DNA from: Thermoleophilaceae bacterium
GTDB lineage: Bacteria; Actinomycetota; Thermoleophilia; Solirubrobacterales; Thermoleophilaceae
DNA: 64,000 nt
Assembly (NCBI GenBank): GCA_040901445.1
Contig: JBBDYQ010000009.1
Location: forward strand, 62,001-126,000
Direction of reading: 5' to 3'
The position numbers were made by a program, and so were the translations under genes. The notes beneath the pieces are model-generated. The model was not told the origin of the DNA, searched no databases, and worked only from the letters and a program-made list of their open reading frames with translations. Shown here piece by piece: positions 16,485 through 27,770 of the stretch. The stretch's first letter is position 1, and every line of letters starts with the position of its first letter.

Positions 16485-18007
16485 AATTCGCCGACCAGCG
16501 CCTCGTACAGCGGCAGGAAGCGCTCTCCGTCGGGGCCCACCGTGAGGTGGATGGCCGCCGGCTCGTACACCCAGTCGATCACCGCGAGCGCGCGCAGCCG
16601 CTCGAGCACGTGCTCCAGGGCGCGGGCCTGCGCGCGGGAGTCGTAGTCGCGCTCGATGTCGATCGCGAAGCCGGTCGTGTGGAGCGAGAAGCCGTCGGTG
16701 GCCTGGTCGTTGCGCGGCAGCAGCTCGCGCTGATAGTCCTGGTCGCGCACGCTGCTCGTGATCGTCAGCGCGCCTGGGTCGCCGCTGATGTGCCGCACCT
16801 CCTTGGCGACGTAGAGGAGGATGGCCAGGGCCTCGGGGCGCAGCCCGCGGTACAGCGCGCGCGGCTCGTCCAGGCGCCGGGCCAGCTCGCCCATGCGCCG
16901 ATCCACCCGGTAGCCCAGCCGCTCGGGGCCCACGGGCAGCGCCACCAGCTCGCCGTCGCTATAGGCGTCGCGCAGCGCGCCGGCGTCCTCGTACGGCGGG
17001 TTGTCCTCCTCGGGGCGCAGCTCCTCCTCCGAGCTCGCCTTCGCCGCGTGGAGCCCGGCCCGGCGGCGCAGCTCGTCGACGTCCTCGGCATGGAGCCGGC
17101 GGATCTCGCGCGCGGCCTCGAGCCGGAACAGGTACGTGCGCGAGTCGTCCCCGAATGACGCCAGGCGCCGGAAGGCGAGGCGGTGGTGGGTGGGGGAGGA
17201 GTCGTAGAACAGGCGGACGTAGGAGAGCTCCTCGGAGCGGGGTCCGTCGTAGGCCTCGATCACGGACTCCAGGTTGCCGATCCCCATGTGGTAGGAGACC
17301 GCCGCGAGATCCTCGCGCCCGAAGCGCTCCCCGGCGAGCGCGAGGTAGCGGGCGGCGCCGTCGAGTGCCTTCTCCGGATCGAAGCGGTCGTCGGCGCGGC
17401 GGCGGGCGCGGCGCAGCCGAGCGGCGCGCCGTTCGAACAGCTCGCGTCCCTCGCTGCTGTCCGCCCGGTCCGCACGGCGGTCGGCTGGCGCGATGCGCTC
17501 CGTGAGCTCCTTGCTGCGCTCGAGGTCCACCGACATGCCCAGCAGGTCCACCGCCGTGCCGGGCAGGATCTGCCCGAGCCCGGCGGCGCTCTCGGGATCG
17601 TCGCCCGCCATCGCCTCCGGGCGGCCGGCGCTCTCGAGGAAGACCAGCGCCCCGAGGGTCTCCGCGGACACCCCGTGGCGCTCGGCCGCCGCCTCGATCA
17701 GGTCGCCGAAGGTGTCCACCCGCTCGGCCGTGGCCTCCACGCCGCCGGGGCTCTTCGCATACAGCACGTGCGCGTAGCCGCGGCGGCCGCGCTCGAGCAG
17801 GTCGTCCTCGTCCTGGGTCTCGTAGGAGATGGGCTCGAAGCCGGCCACGTCGAAGGTCTCCTCGCCGTCGCCCGGGCCGATCAGCGGCGCCTCCAGCGGG
17901 TCCTCCGGCCCGCCGGGCACGAGCAGCGTGGCCGCCACCGCGGCGGCGGCAAGGAGCACGGCCGCCACCAGCGCGGCGGCGCGCCTCGGACCGGCGCGCA
18001 CCCTCAC
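16481..18007 (-). CDS. Lytic transglycosylase fused to an M15-like peptidase domain
   Basis: A 508-residue exported protein. The N-terminus is one membrane segment (about residues 11-30) after a basic start. Residues about 100-290 form an SLT-type transglycosylase domain with catalytic Glu125 in FLESAGRPEA, then SAAGLGQILPG and later AVSYHMGIGN. The C-terminal domain (about residues 375-508) has SLHTTGFAID (His443, Asp450) and IHLTV (His487), which match the zinc-binding SxHxxGxAxD...H pattern of M15/VanY D,D- or L,D-carboxypeptidases. One polypeptide could therefore cut both glycan and peptide. The GTG start overlaps the CtaG stop (GTGA). The region from 290 to 375 is charged and helical. 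The M15 assignment is from motif only. Confidence 0.78.
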   Translation of the reverse strand: MRVRAGPRRAAALVAAVLLAAAAVAATLLVPGGPEDPLEAPLIGPGDGEETFDVAGFEPISYETQDEDDLLERGRRGYAHVLYAKSPGGVEATAERVDTFGDLIEAAAERHGVSAETLGALVFLESAGRPEAMAGDDPESAAGLGQILPGTAVDLLGMSVDLERSKELTERIAPADRRADRADSSEGRELFERRAARLRRARRRADDRFDPEKALDGAARYLALAGERFGREDLAAVSYHMGIGNLESVIEAYDGPRSEELSYVRLFYDSSPTHHRLAFRRLASFGDDSRTYLFRLEAAREIRRLHAEDVDELRRRAGLHAAKASSEEELRPEEDNPPYEDAGALRDAYSDGELVALPVGPERLGYRVDRRMGELARRLDEPRALYRGLRPEALAILLYVAKEVRHISGDPGALTITSSVRDQDYQRELLPRNDQATDGFSLHTTGFAIDIERDYDSRAQARALEHVLERLRALAVIDWVYEPAAIHLTVGPDGERFLPLYEALVGEL

Positions 18008-18828
18008 GTGGCCGCCGCTTCCTCCAGCCGCTCGCGACGCCGCTCCTCCTCCTCGGAGCGGCCGATCATGAGCACGAACAGCGTGGCGAAGGCGATCGCA
18101 AGCACGATCGACTGCTCGGCCATCATGATCGCGCCGCCCACGTTCTGGTCGTCGAGCGCGCTCAGGCCCCAGATGCGGGGGACGGTCTCGTAGTGGGAGT
18201 AGACGACGGTGTTGGACCATGTGAGGAAGACGCCGAGCCCGGCGAGCAGCGCCTTGCCGGCCCCGATGTAGACGAACGGCTGGAGGCCGGTCATCCGGTG
18301 TCGCATGGGCACCGGCTGCACCAGCGGCCACCAGAACAGCACGCCGGCGGCGAAGAACGAGGCGTGCTCGAGAGCGTGGAGCGCCGGCGTCTGCGTGGCC
18401 GCGTCGTAGAGGGCGGGGATGTGCCAGACGTAGACGAGCCCGAGCCAGCCGGCGAGGAACACGGCGGGGTGGGCCAGCCGCCCGAGCCGCCGCTCGATCG
18501 CCACCAGGCGGCGCGTGGCGGGGCGCATGATCACGCGCGAGAGCGACAGCAGGAGCAGCACGGGCGCGATGTCGCCCAGCAGCACGTGCTGGAGCATGTG
18601 CATGGAGAAGAGGTGCTCCTCGCCGAGGGCCGCGATCGGTGAGATCAGCGCCGCTGCCAGCGCCAGCATCGCGGCGGCGAAGGCCGCCGCCCGGGCGAGG
18701 CCGGCCCCGCGCCCGCCCGCCTCGCGCCTGGCGCCGCGGAAGCGCCAGGCGTAGATGCCGGCGTACGCGGCGAGCGCGAGCAGGATCATCGGGTCGAGCG
18801 TCCAGCGGATCTCGGGATCGGCGCTCAC
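18004..18828 (-). CDS. CtaG-like (caa3-type) cytochrome oxidase assembly membrane protein
   Basis: A 274-residue protein with about seven hydrophobic segments. It contains HMLQHVLLGDIAPVLLLLS and the HALEHASFFAAGVLFWW stretch typical of the Caa3_CtaG family, which is linked to copper insertion in cytochrome c oxidase. His residues in the membrane segments fit copper handling. The GTG start at 18828 gives a short N-terminus before the first helix. No cox genes lie nearby; instead it is translationally coupled to a cell-wall hydrolase, so its role here is uncertain. Confidence 0.8.
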   Translation of the reverse strand: MSADPEIRWTLDPMILLALAAYAGIYAWRFRGARREAGGRGAGLARAAAFAAAMLALAAALISPIAALGEEHLFSMHMLQHVLLGDIAPVLLLLSLSRVIMRPATRRLVAIERRLGRLAHPAVFLAGWLGLVYVWHIPALYDAATQTPALHALEHASFFAAGVLFWWPLVQPVPMRHRMTGLQPFVYIGAGKALLAGLGVFLTWSNTVVYSHYETVPRIWGLSALDDQNVGGAIMMAEQSIVLAIAFATLFVLMIGRSEEEERRRERLEEAAAT

Positions 18829-18909
18829 ACCGGCGATTGTCGCAGCGCCGTACGGAGTCGTCACACGCGCGTGGTGTCCCGTGCACGGCCGAGGGCGACC
18901 CTGTGCGGC

Positions 18910-19533
18910 GTGATCCTGTCTGCGCTCGCCCCGCCGCTCTGCGCCGCCTGTGGCGCCTGGGCTGCGCGCACCGAGCCGCTCTGTCCCGACTGCCGCGCCG
19001 GGTTGCGCTGGCTGCCGCCCGAGCCCGTCTTCTGCGGCGCGCTGGCGCTGTGGGCGCCGGTGGCCTACGCGGGGCCCGCGCGGGCGCTCGTTCGCGGCCT
19101 GAAGTTCGGCGGCGTCACGCGGGCCGCCGTGGCCATGGCGGCGCAGATCGCGGCCAACGCGCCGCCGGCGCTGCTGGACGCCGACGTGCTCGCGCCCGTT
19201 CCCCTCCACCCGGCCCGGCTGCGCCGGCGCGGCTTCAACCAGGCGGCTCGGATCGCGGCCGAGCTCGGCCGCCGCGCGAGCCTGCCCGTGTGGGACGGCC
19301 TCGAGCGAGCGGGCCCCGCCGGCACGCAGGTGGGGCGTGGGCGGGCGGAGCGCCTCGCGGGCATCGCCGGCACGCTGGCGGTGCGCGCCGGGGCGGAGGT
19401 GCCGCGCTCCGTCGTCATCGTGGACGACGTGGTCACCACGGGCGCCACTCTGAGCGCCTGCGCGGCCGCGTTGCGCGCGGCAGGCGCCCGTCGTATGACC
19501 GCTGTCGCATACGCCCGCACGCCCGGGCGATGA
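18910..19533 (+). CDS. comF: ComF family phosphoribosyltransferase
   Basis: About 207 residues. A small N-terminal zinc-ribbon-like element (CAAC ... CPDC) precedes a type I phosphoribosyltransferase fold, with the PRPP-binding motif VVIVDDVVTTGAT near the C-terminus and PLHPARLRRRGFNQA in the hood. ComF proteins are tied to DNA uptake and to repair by analogy with B. subtilis ComFC, but no com genes surround this one. I chose GTG 18910 because the protein then begins MILSALAPPLCAAC; an in-frame GTG at 18871 would add 13 residues. Confidence 0.78.
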   Translation: MILSALAPPLCAACGAWAARTEPLCPDCRAGLRWLPPEPVFCGALALWAPVAYAGPARALVRGLKFGGVTRAAVAMAAQIAANAPPALLDADVLAPVPLHPARLRRRGFNQAARIAAELGRRASLPVWDGLERAGPAGTQVGRGRAERLAGIAGTLAVRAGAEVPRSVVIVDDVVTTGATLSACAAALRAAGARRMTAVAYARTPGR

Positions 19534-19563
19534 GCCCGGCAAGCGCTCACCCAGGCCGATGGA

Positions 19564-19686
19564 GGGTCAGGTCATGTCCTGCGACGGAACTCGAGCGAAG
19601 CTCCCGGTGCAGGGCATGACCTGACCCTGCTCGCGCGGCAACGAAACTCGAGCGAAGCTCCCGGTGCAGGGCATGACCCGACCCTG
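19564..19686. repeat. GGTCAGGTC palindrome with a duplicated right half
   Basis: GGGTCAGGTCATGTCCTGC (19564-19582) pairs with 19609-19627 with one mismatch, giving a 19-base-pair stem. The right-hand part, a 42-base unit starting AACTCGAGCGAAGCTC, is repeated at 19588-19629 and 19645-19686 with a single base difference. The outer sequence GGGTCAGGTC is also the tip of the perfect palindrome at 31447. No open frame fits here. It looks like a REP- or MITE-like intergenic element and may also act as the comF terminator. Confidence 0.75.
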
Positions 19687-19764
19687 GTCGCAGTCCGTTT
19701 GGATTCCGAGGCCGGCGCGCCTACCATGTCGAGCAGACCCTGACACGGACCGAAGGAGGAGCGG

Positions 19765-20106
19765 ATGCGCATCGAGATCAAGGGGCGCAACGTGGTGGTC
19801 GACGACGAGCTTCGCGAGCGAATCGAGAAGCGCTTCGCCAAGGTCTCCAGGCAGGTCTCCACGCTCGCCCACATGGAGGTGGAGCTGTCCGAGGAGCGCA
19901 ACCCCTCGATCCGGCACTCCCAGGTCGCCGAGGTCACGCTCCACCTCAAGGGCGTCACGCTCCGCGCGCACGACAGCGCCGAGAGCATGGTCCACGCCAT
20001 CAACCTGGTCGAGGAGGAGCTCTCGCGCCAGGTCAAGAGGCACCGCGACAAGCGCCGCAGGCGCCGCGAGCAGGCCAAGGCGCAGCCCAGGGTCGCGCCC
20101 TCCTAG
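19765..20106 (+). CDS. hpf: Ribosome hibernation promoting factor (short S30AE form)
   Basis: A 113-residue S30AE protein that binds the small ribosomal subunit at the decoding region in resting cells. It has the family beta-alpha-beta fold: MRIEIKGRNVVVDDELRERI at the start, then VEVELS-like and TLHLKGVTLRA strands and a basic tail. It is the short form, without the C-terminal dimerisation domain of long HPF. A good AAGGAGG site precedes the ATG. TACCAT near 19720 could be the -10 of a leadered transcript. It lies upstream of secA, a common arrangement. Confidence 0.9.
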   Translation: MRIEIKGRNVVVDDELRERIEKRFAKVSRQVSTLAHMEVELSEERNPSIRHSQVAEVTLHLKGVTLRAHDSAESMVHAINLVEEELSRQVKRHRDKRRRRREQAKAQPRVAPS

Positions 20107-20141
20107 GGCGCCCCGCCGCTGTTGCTACGCTCGCACGCTGT

Positions 20142-22969
<2,828 letters not shown>

Positions 22970-22973
<4 letters not shown>

Positions 22974-24059
22974 GCGCCCAGGCGTCCCTCCGCGACCAGC
23001 TCAAGCTGCTCGCGGACTACCTTTGACCCAGCTTCGCTGAGCGAGCGCCAGGCCGCGCTCGAAGAGGAGATGCAGGCGCCGGGCTTCTGGGACGACCAGG
23101 CGCGCGCGGCTGCGGTGTCGGCTGAGCACGCGCGCATCTCGCGGCGGCTGGAGTCGTTCCGCTCGCTCGAGTCCGACATCGAGGACATGGACGCGCTCGA
23201 GGAGATGGCAGCCGAGGACGAGTCGATGGCGGCCGAGCTGGAGGAGCAGCGCGAGAGCGTGCGCACCCGCCTGGAGGAGCTCGAGGAGGCGCGCCTGTTC
23301 TCCGGCTCCTATGACTCCGGCGACGCCCTCGTCACCGTGAACGCCGGCGCCGGCGGCACCGACTCCCAGGACTGGGCCGAGATGCTCCTGCGCATGGAGA
23401 TGCGCTGGGCCGAGCGCCGCGGCTTCGACGTGGAGCTCAAGGAGGCCAGCCCGGGGGAGGAGGCCGGCATCAAGTCCGCCACGTTCCTCGCCCGCGGCGA
23501 GAACGCCTACGGCCTCTACTCCGCGGAGAAGGGCGTGCACCGGCTCGTGCGCATCTCGCCCTTCGACGCCCAGTCGCGCCGCCACACCGCCTTCGCGGGC
23601 GTGGAGGTGGCGCCGCTCGTGGAGGACGCGGTGGAGATCGAGATCGAGCCCGACGACCTCCAGATCGACACCTACCGCGCGTCGGGCGCCGGCGGTCAGC
23701 ACGTGAACAAGACCGACTCGGCGGTGCGCATCACCCACCGCCCCTCGGGCGTGGTCGTCCAGTGCCAGAACGAGCGCTCGCAGTCCGCCAACAAGGACAC
23801 GGCGATGCGGATGCTGCGCGCGAAGCTGCTCGAGCGGGAGGAGCAGCGGCGGCGTGAGGAGCTGGCCAAGGAGCGAGGCGAGGCCCTGGACGTGGGCTGG
23901 GGCTCGCAGATCCGCTCCTACGTGCTGCATCCGTACACGATGGTCAAGGACCACCGCACCAACGAGGAGATGGGCGACGCCCAGCGCGTGCTCGACGGCG
24001 ACCTCGACGGCTTCGTGCGCGCCGAGCTGCTGCGCCGGTCCGGCGTGGCTGCGCAGTAG
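22970..24059 (+). CDS. prfB: Peptide chain release factor 2, expressed through a +1 frameshift
   Basis: RF2 ends translation at UGA and UAA codons. The gene begins at GTG 22970, inside the secA stop. Eighteen codons lead to an in-frame TGA at 23024 in the string CTTTGAC, the standard prfB programmed +1 site. Skipping T23024 continues as DPASLSERQAALEEE and the rest of RF2, giving about 362 residues, close to the usual 365. The second part has the SPF tripeptide (RISPFDAQ) that reads the stop codon and the GGQ loop (GAGGQHVNKTDSAVR) that triggers hydrolysis. The coordinates span both parts; true coding is 22970-23023 joined to 23025-24059. The final stop is TAG, an RF1 codon. Confidence 0.95.
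23021..23027 (+). other. Programmed +1 frameshift site CTTTGAC in prfB
   Basis: The slippery CTT codon followed by TGA-C is the classical RF2 autoregulatory site: low RF2 lets the ribosome slip to GAC. The codons before it are GCG GAC TAC CTT. The usual internal Shine-Dalgarno (AGGGGG three bases before CTT in E. coli) is absent here. Confidence 0.92.
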
Positions 24060-24093
24060 GCCGCGCCGGCCGCGCGCTGACCACAAGAGCATC

Positions 24094-24138
24094 GAACGTC
24101 CCGCACACCCCGCTGTTCGGTGGGTGCGTGGGACGTTC
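24094..24138. repeat. GAACGTCCC palindrome, copy 1
   Basis: GAACGTCCC at 24094 and GGGACGTTC ending at 24138 form the base of an imperfect 17-base-pair hairpin between prfB and nadC. Two more copies with the same 9-base tips but different interiors lie at 57547 and 59964. It probably works as a terminator, but the fixed tips suggest a repeat family. Confidence 0.75.
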
Positions 24139-24170
24139 ACCATGCCGGGGCGCGGGTATGGTGCGCGGCC

Positions 24171-24992
24171 GTGTTGGACCTGATCGATCGCGCGCTCGCG
24201 GAGGACGTCGGCGCCGGCGACCTCACGACGGCCGCCACCGTGGCGGAGGGCGCCACCGCCCGCGCCCGCATCGTGCAGAAGGCGCCCGGGGCCGTCGCCG
24301 GCCTCGACGTGGCGGGGAGGGTGTTCGAGCGTGTGGACCCCGGGCTGCGCTGGACCGCGCACGTGCGCGACGGCGAGTGGGGCGAGCCGCGCCGGCTCGT
24401 GGCGGAGGTCGCCGGCCCGGCCCGCGCGATCCTCACCGGGGAGCGGGTGGCGCTCAACTTCCTCGCCCGCCTGTCCGGCGTGGCCACGCTCACCGCCCGG
24501 TTCGTGCGCGCCGTCCAGGGGACGGGCGCGCGCATCCTCGATACGCGCAAGACCACCCCGGGCCTGCGGGCGCTGGAGAAGGCCGCGGTCGTGGCCGCGG
24601 GCGGCGGCGGCCACCGCGCCGGCCTGCACGACGCCATCCTCGTCAAGGAAAACCACTCCACGCTGGCCGGCGGAGTGGGGGAAGCGACGCGGCGGGCGCT
24701 CGCGGCGGCGCCCCCCGGGCTGAAGGTGGAGGTCGAGTGCGCCACGCTCGCCGAGCTCGATGAGGCGCTCGAGGCGGGGGCCGCGCACGTGTTGCTGGAC
24801 AACATGAGCCCGGACAAGCTGCTCGAGGCGGTGGCGCGGACGGGCGGCCGGGCGAGCCTCGAGGCGTCGGGTGGCGTCACGCTCGACACGGTGCGCCCGA
24901 TCGCGGAGACGGGGGTGGACTTCATCAGCGTCGGGGCACTCACGCACTCCGCTCCCGCCCTGGACCTGAGCCTGCTCCTCAAGCCGCTCTAA
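24171..24992 (+). CDS. nadC: Nicotinate-nucleotide pyrophosphorylase (quinolinate phosphoribosyltransferase)
   Basis: A 273-residue enzyme that converts quinolinate and PRPP to nicotinate mononucleotide, CO2 and PPi in NAD synthesis. Visible motifs are DLTTAATV at the N-terminus, ALNFLARLSGVATLT, the active-site ILDTRKTTPGLR and AVVAAGGGGHRAGLHDAILV, VKENH, EVECATLAE, and GGVTLDTVRPIAETGVDFIS. The GTG start at 24171 lies eight bases after TATGGT (24157-24162), fitting a leaderless start. nadA lies downstream beyond a secreted protease gene. No nadB is present in the window. Confidence 0.95.
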   Translation: MLDLIDRALAEDVGAGDLTTAATVAEGATARARIVQKAPGAVAGLDVAGRVFERVDPGLRWTAHVRDGEWGEPRRLVAEVAGPARAILTGERVALNFLARLSGVATLTARFVRAVQGTGARILDTRKTTPGLRALEKAAVVAAGGGGHRAGLHDAILVKENHSTLAGGVGEATRRALAAAPPGLKVEVECATLAELDEALEAGAAHVLLDNMSPDKLLEAVARTGGRASLEASGGVTLDTVRPIAETGVDFISVGALTHSAPALDLSLLLKPL

Positions 24993-25013
24993 GCCGTCAA
25001 ACTGGGTCCTGCA

Positions 25014-27770
25014 GTGCGGGAGAGAAGCGCGTCGAGCGGGAGACTCGCCGCCGCCATCGCGGCGGCGCTGGTCGTCCTGCCCGCGGCCGCGCTCGGCGCG
25101 TTCCCCGCCGGCCCGCCCGACGACCCCCTCTTCGACGCGAGCCCGCTTCCGAATGCCACCAACGAGCAGTGGGACCTGGCCAGCCCGTCCGGCGGGTTCG
25201 ACCGCGGCATCTCCGCGGACCGGGCGTGGCGCCTCACGCGCGGCGAGGGCGCCCTGATCGCGGACGTGGACGTGGGCGTGGACCTCGGCCACCCGGACCT
25301 CGCGGGACAGTGGGCCGGCGGCGGGCGCGACTTCTACGACGGCGACGACGACCCCACCGCGGACACCGGCAACACCCACGGCACCAACGTGGCCGGCGTG
25401 CTGGCCGCCGAGGCCGACAACGGGATCGGCATCGCCGGCGTGGCGCCCGGTGCGCGCATCCTGGCGCTGCGCACGGCCGACAACATCCTGCACCAGGGTG
25501 ACCGCGTGGCCCGCGCGATCGTGTACGCGGCCGACCGCGGCGCGGACGCCATCAGCATGAGCCTCGGCGCCGACTCGTTCCCCGCGTCGCTGAGGCGCGC
25601 GGTGGCGTATGCGGACCGCAAGGGCGCCGTGCCCGTGGTGGCGATGGGCAACGAGTTCCACTTCCACCATCATCAGCCCCAGATGCTGGATCAGGCCCTG
25701 GCCGTTGGCGGCCTGAACCCGGACACGGCGAACCTCGCCGCGCAGAACGAGAACCTCGCGCTGGCGGGCACGCGCTTCGACGTGCTTGCCGCCTACTCCG
25801 ATTACGGCGCCCACATCGACGTGGTCGCGCCCACGCAGGTGCCCACGACCCAGCTCGGCGGCGGCTACGTGAAGACGTGGTCGGGCACCTCGGCGGCGAC
25901 GCCGCACGTCGCCGGCGTCGTGGCCCTCGTGGCGGCGCGCGGGCGCGAGCTCGGCCTTGGCCTGTCCGCGGAGGAGATTCGCCAGATCGTGCGGATGACG
26001 GCCGACGACGTGGGCGGCCCGGGCTGGAACCGCCACACGGGCTGGGGCCGGGTGAACGCCTACGAGGCGGCACAAGCCGCCGCACCCGGATCCGTGCCGC
26101 CCGAGACCAACCTCACGGCGCCCGGCTGGTACCGGCCCGTCCGCGGCGGGATTGACGTGCGGGCGCTCGTGCGGGGGCGCTCGGCCACCACGTGGGAGCT
26201 CGAGATCGGGCGCGGTGTGGAGCCCGCGTCGTGGCGGCGGCTGGCCGCGGGCGCTGCCCGAGGAAGGCAGCGGCTGGCCCGGATCGGCGCGGGCCGGCTC
26301 GAGCCTGGGCCCTGGACCCTGCGGCTGCGGGCGCTCGACGCCGACGGCAACCGCGGCGAGGACCGGGTGCACTTCCGGGTGCTGGGCGACCCGTCGCTCG
26401 AGCCCGGCTTCCCGAGGCGGCTCGGCTCGTCGGGCGAGTCGTCGCCGCAGCCGGCCGACCTCGACGGCGATGGCGCCGCCGAGATCGTGCTGGCCACCAG
26501 CGACGGCGTCGTGCGCGTGTATCGCGGCGGGCGCCCGTGGCGCCGCTGGCGCGAGCCGGCCGCCTTCCTCGCCACCCCGGCGGTGGGCGACGTCGCGGGC
26601 GGACCGGCCCCCGAGATCGTGGCCGCCGGCCTCGACGGGCGCGTTTACGCCTGGAACGCACGCGGCCGGCGGGTGCCGGGATTCCCGGTGAGGATCGACG
26701 AGCGCGGCGACGACGACCGCCTGGACCGGGCGATCTACGCGAGCCCGGCGCTGGCCGACCTCGACGGCGACGGCCGCCTGGACATCGTGGCCGCCGGCGC
26801 GGACCAGAAGGTGTACGCATGGGACGGTCGCGGACAGCCCCTGCCCGGCTGGCCGGTGCTCGCGCGCGACCGCGCCGGCGGGGATGTGGCCAAGATCCTC
26901 TCCTCGCCCGCGATCGGAGACATCGACGGCGACGGCTCGCCCGACATCGTGCACGGCACGGGCGAGGCCTACGGCTCCACGCCTCTGGCCAGCGGTCGCG
27001 TGTACGCCTGGGACGCGGGCGGCCGGCTCCTGCCGGGGTGGCCGGTGAAGCCGGGCGCGCTGGTGGGCGAGGCCCTGCCGCTGGTGGGCGAGGGCGTGCC
27101 AATGTCGCCGCTGCTGGCGGACGTGGACGGCGACGGGCGCGACGAAGTGGCGGTGGCGGCCTTCACGGGCCGCCACGACCTCTACCGCGGCGACGGCACG
27201 ATGGTGACCAGCTACGCGACACCGGGCACAGCCGCCTTCGGCGCGAACGCGGCGTTCGGGCGCACGGCGCCGGGCGGGCCGCTGCGCCTGTTCGGCGGGC
27301 TCATCGACCTGCGCATCGCCGCCGCGCAGCTGCTGCCCGCGTCGCAGATCCCGTTCGACCACCTGTTCGGCGGCTGGGACGCCCGCAGCGGTGGCACCCT
27401 GCCCGGCTTCCCGCTGAAGGTCGAGGGCTGGCAGATCGCGAGCGCCCCGGCGATCGCGGACGTGGACGGCGACGGCCGCTCCGAGCTGTTGGCGGGGTCC
27501 AGCGGCAACCGTCTCCACGCCTTTCGCGAGGACGGAACCGAGCCCGCCGGCTGGCCGAAGGAGACCGAGGGCTGGCTGCTGGCGTCGCCGGCCGTGGGCG
27601 ACACGGACGGCGACGGCCGCCGCGAGGTCGTCGCCGTCACCCGCGACGGCTGGCTGTTCGCATGGGACACGCCGGCGCAGGCCGGAGCTCCCGCGGACTG
27701 GCCGTCTTTCCGCCACGATCCGCGCAACACCGGACGCCACGGAGGCGCGCCTCTAGAATTCGCTCCATGA
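25014..27770 (+). CDS. Secreted subtilisin-like serine protease with beta-propeller repeats
   Basis: A 918-residue exported S8 protease. A signal peptide (about residues 10-30) is followed by the subtilase domain with Asp86 (DVDVGVD), His122 (THGTNVAG), oxyanion Asn213 (AMGNEF) and Ser293 (GTSAATPHVAG). After about residue 350 there is a short beta domain and then repeated FG-GAP/VCBS-like units with DLDGDG, DVDGDG or DTDGDG loops and VYAW strands, likely a calcium-stabilised beta-propeller. The prodomain seems short or absent. The GTG start follows the nadC stop by 21 bases, and its TGA overlaps the nadA ATG. It probably degrades or processes proteins outside the cell; the link to NAD genes is unexplained. 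Confidence 0.9.
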   Translation: MRERSASSGRLAAAIAAALVVLPAAALGAFPAGPPDDPLFDASPLPNATNEQWDLASPSGGFDRGISADRAWRLTRGEGALIADVDVGVDLGHPDLAGQWAGGGRDFYDGDDDPTADTGNTHGTNVAGVLAAEADNGIGIAGVAPGARILALRTADNILHQGDRVARAIVYAADRGADAISMSLGADSFPASLRRAVAYADRKGAVPVVAMGNEFHFHHHQPQMLDQALAVGGLNPDTANLAAQNENLALAGTRFDVLAAYSDYGAHIDVVAPTQVPTTQLGGGYVKTWSGTSAATPHVAGVVALVAARGRELGLGLSAEEIRQIVRMTADDVGGPGWNRHTGWGRVNAYEAAQAAAPGSVPPETNLTAPGWYRPVRGGIDVRALVRGRSATTWELEIGRGVEPASWRRLAAGAARGRQRLARIGAGRLEPGPWTLRLRALDADGNRGEDRVHFRVLGDPSLEPGFPRRLGSSGESSPQPADLDGDGAAEIVLATSDGVVRVYRGGRPWRRWREPAAFLATPAVGDVAGGPAPEIVAAGLDGRVYAWNARGRRVPGFPVRIDERGDDDRLDRAIYASPALADLDGDGRLDIVAAGADQKVYAWDGRGQPLPGWPVLARDRAGGDVAKILSSPAIGDIDGDGSPDIVHGTGEAYGSTPLASGRVYAWDAGGRLLPGWPVKPGALVGEALPLVGEGVPMSPLLADVDGDGRDEVAVAAFTGRHDLYRGDGTMVTSYATPGTAAFGANAAFGRTAPGGPLRLFGGLIDLRIAAAQLLPASQIPFDHLFGGWDARSGGTLPGFPLKVEGWQIASAPAIADVDGDGRSELLAGSSGNRLHAFREDGTEPAGWPKETEGWLLASPAVGDTDGDGRREVVAVTRDGWLFAWDTPAQAGAPADWPSFRHDPRNTGRHGGAPLEFAP

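Noticed and set aside
19588-19686. CRISPR-like direct repeats
   Set aside because: There are only two copies, the spacing is 15 bases, no cas genes are near, and the unit is part of a palindrome.
23024-23026. Premature stop making prfB a pseudogene
   Set aside because: The stop is within CTTTGAC and both flanking frames are good RF2 sequence, so it is the known recoding site.
23001-27740. A 1579-codon open frame on the minus strand
   Set aside because: It lies opposite prfB, nadC and the subtilase, all of which have clear family motifs. Long antisense frames are expected at this GC content, and the translation is Arg/Ala/Gly/His-rich with no motif.
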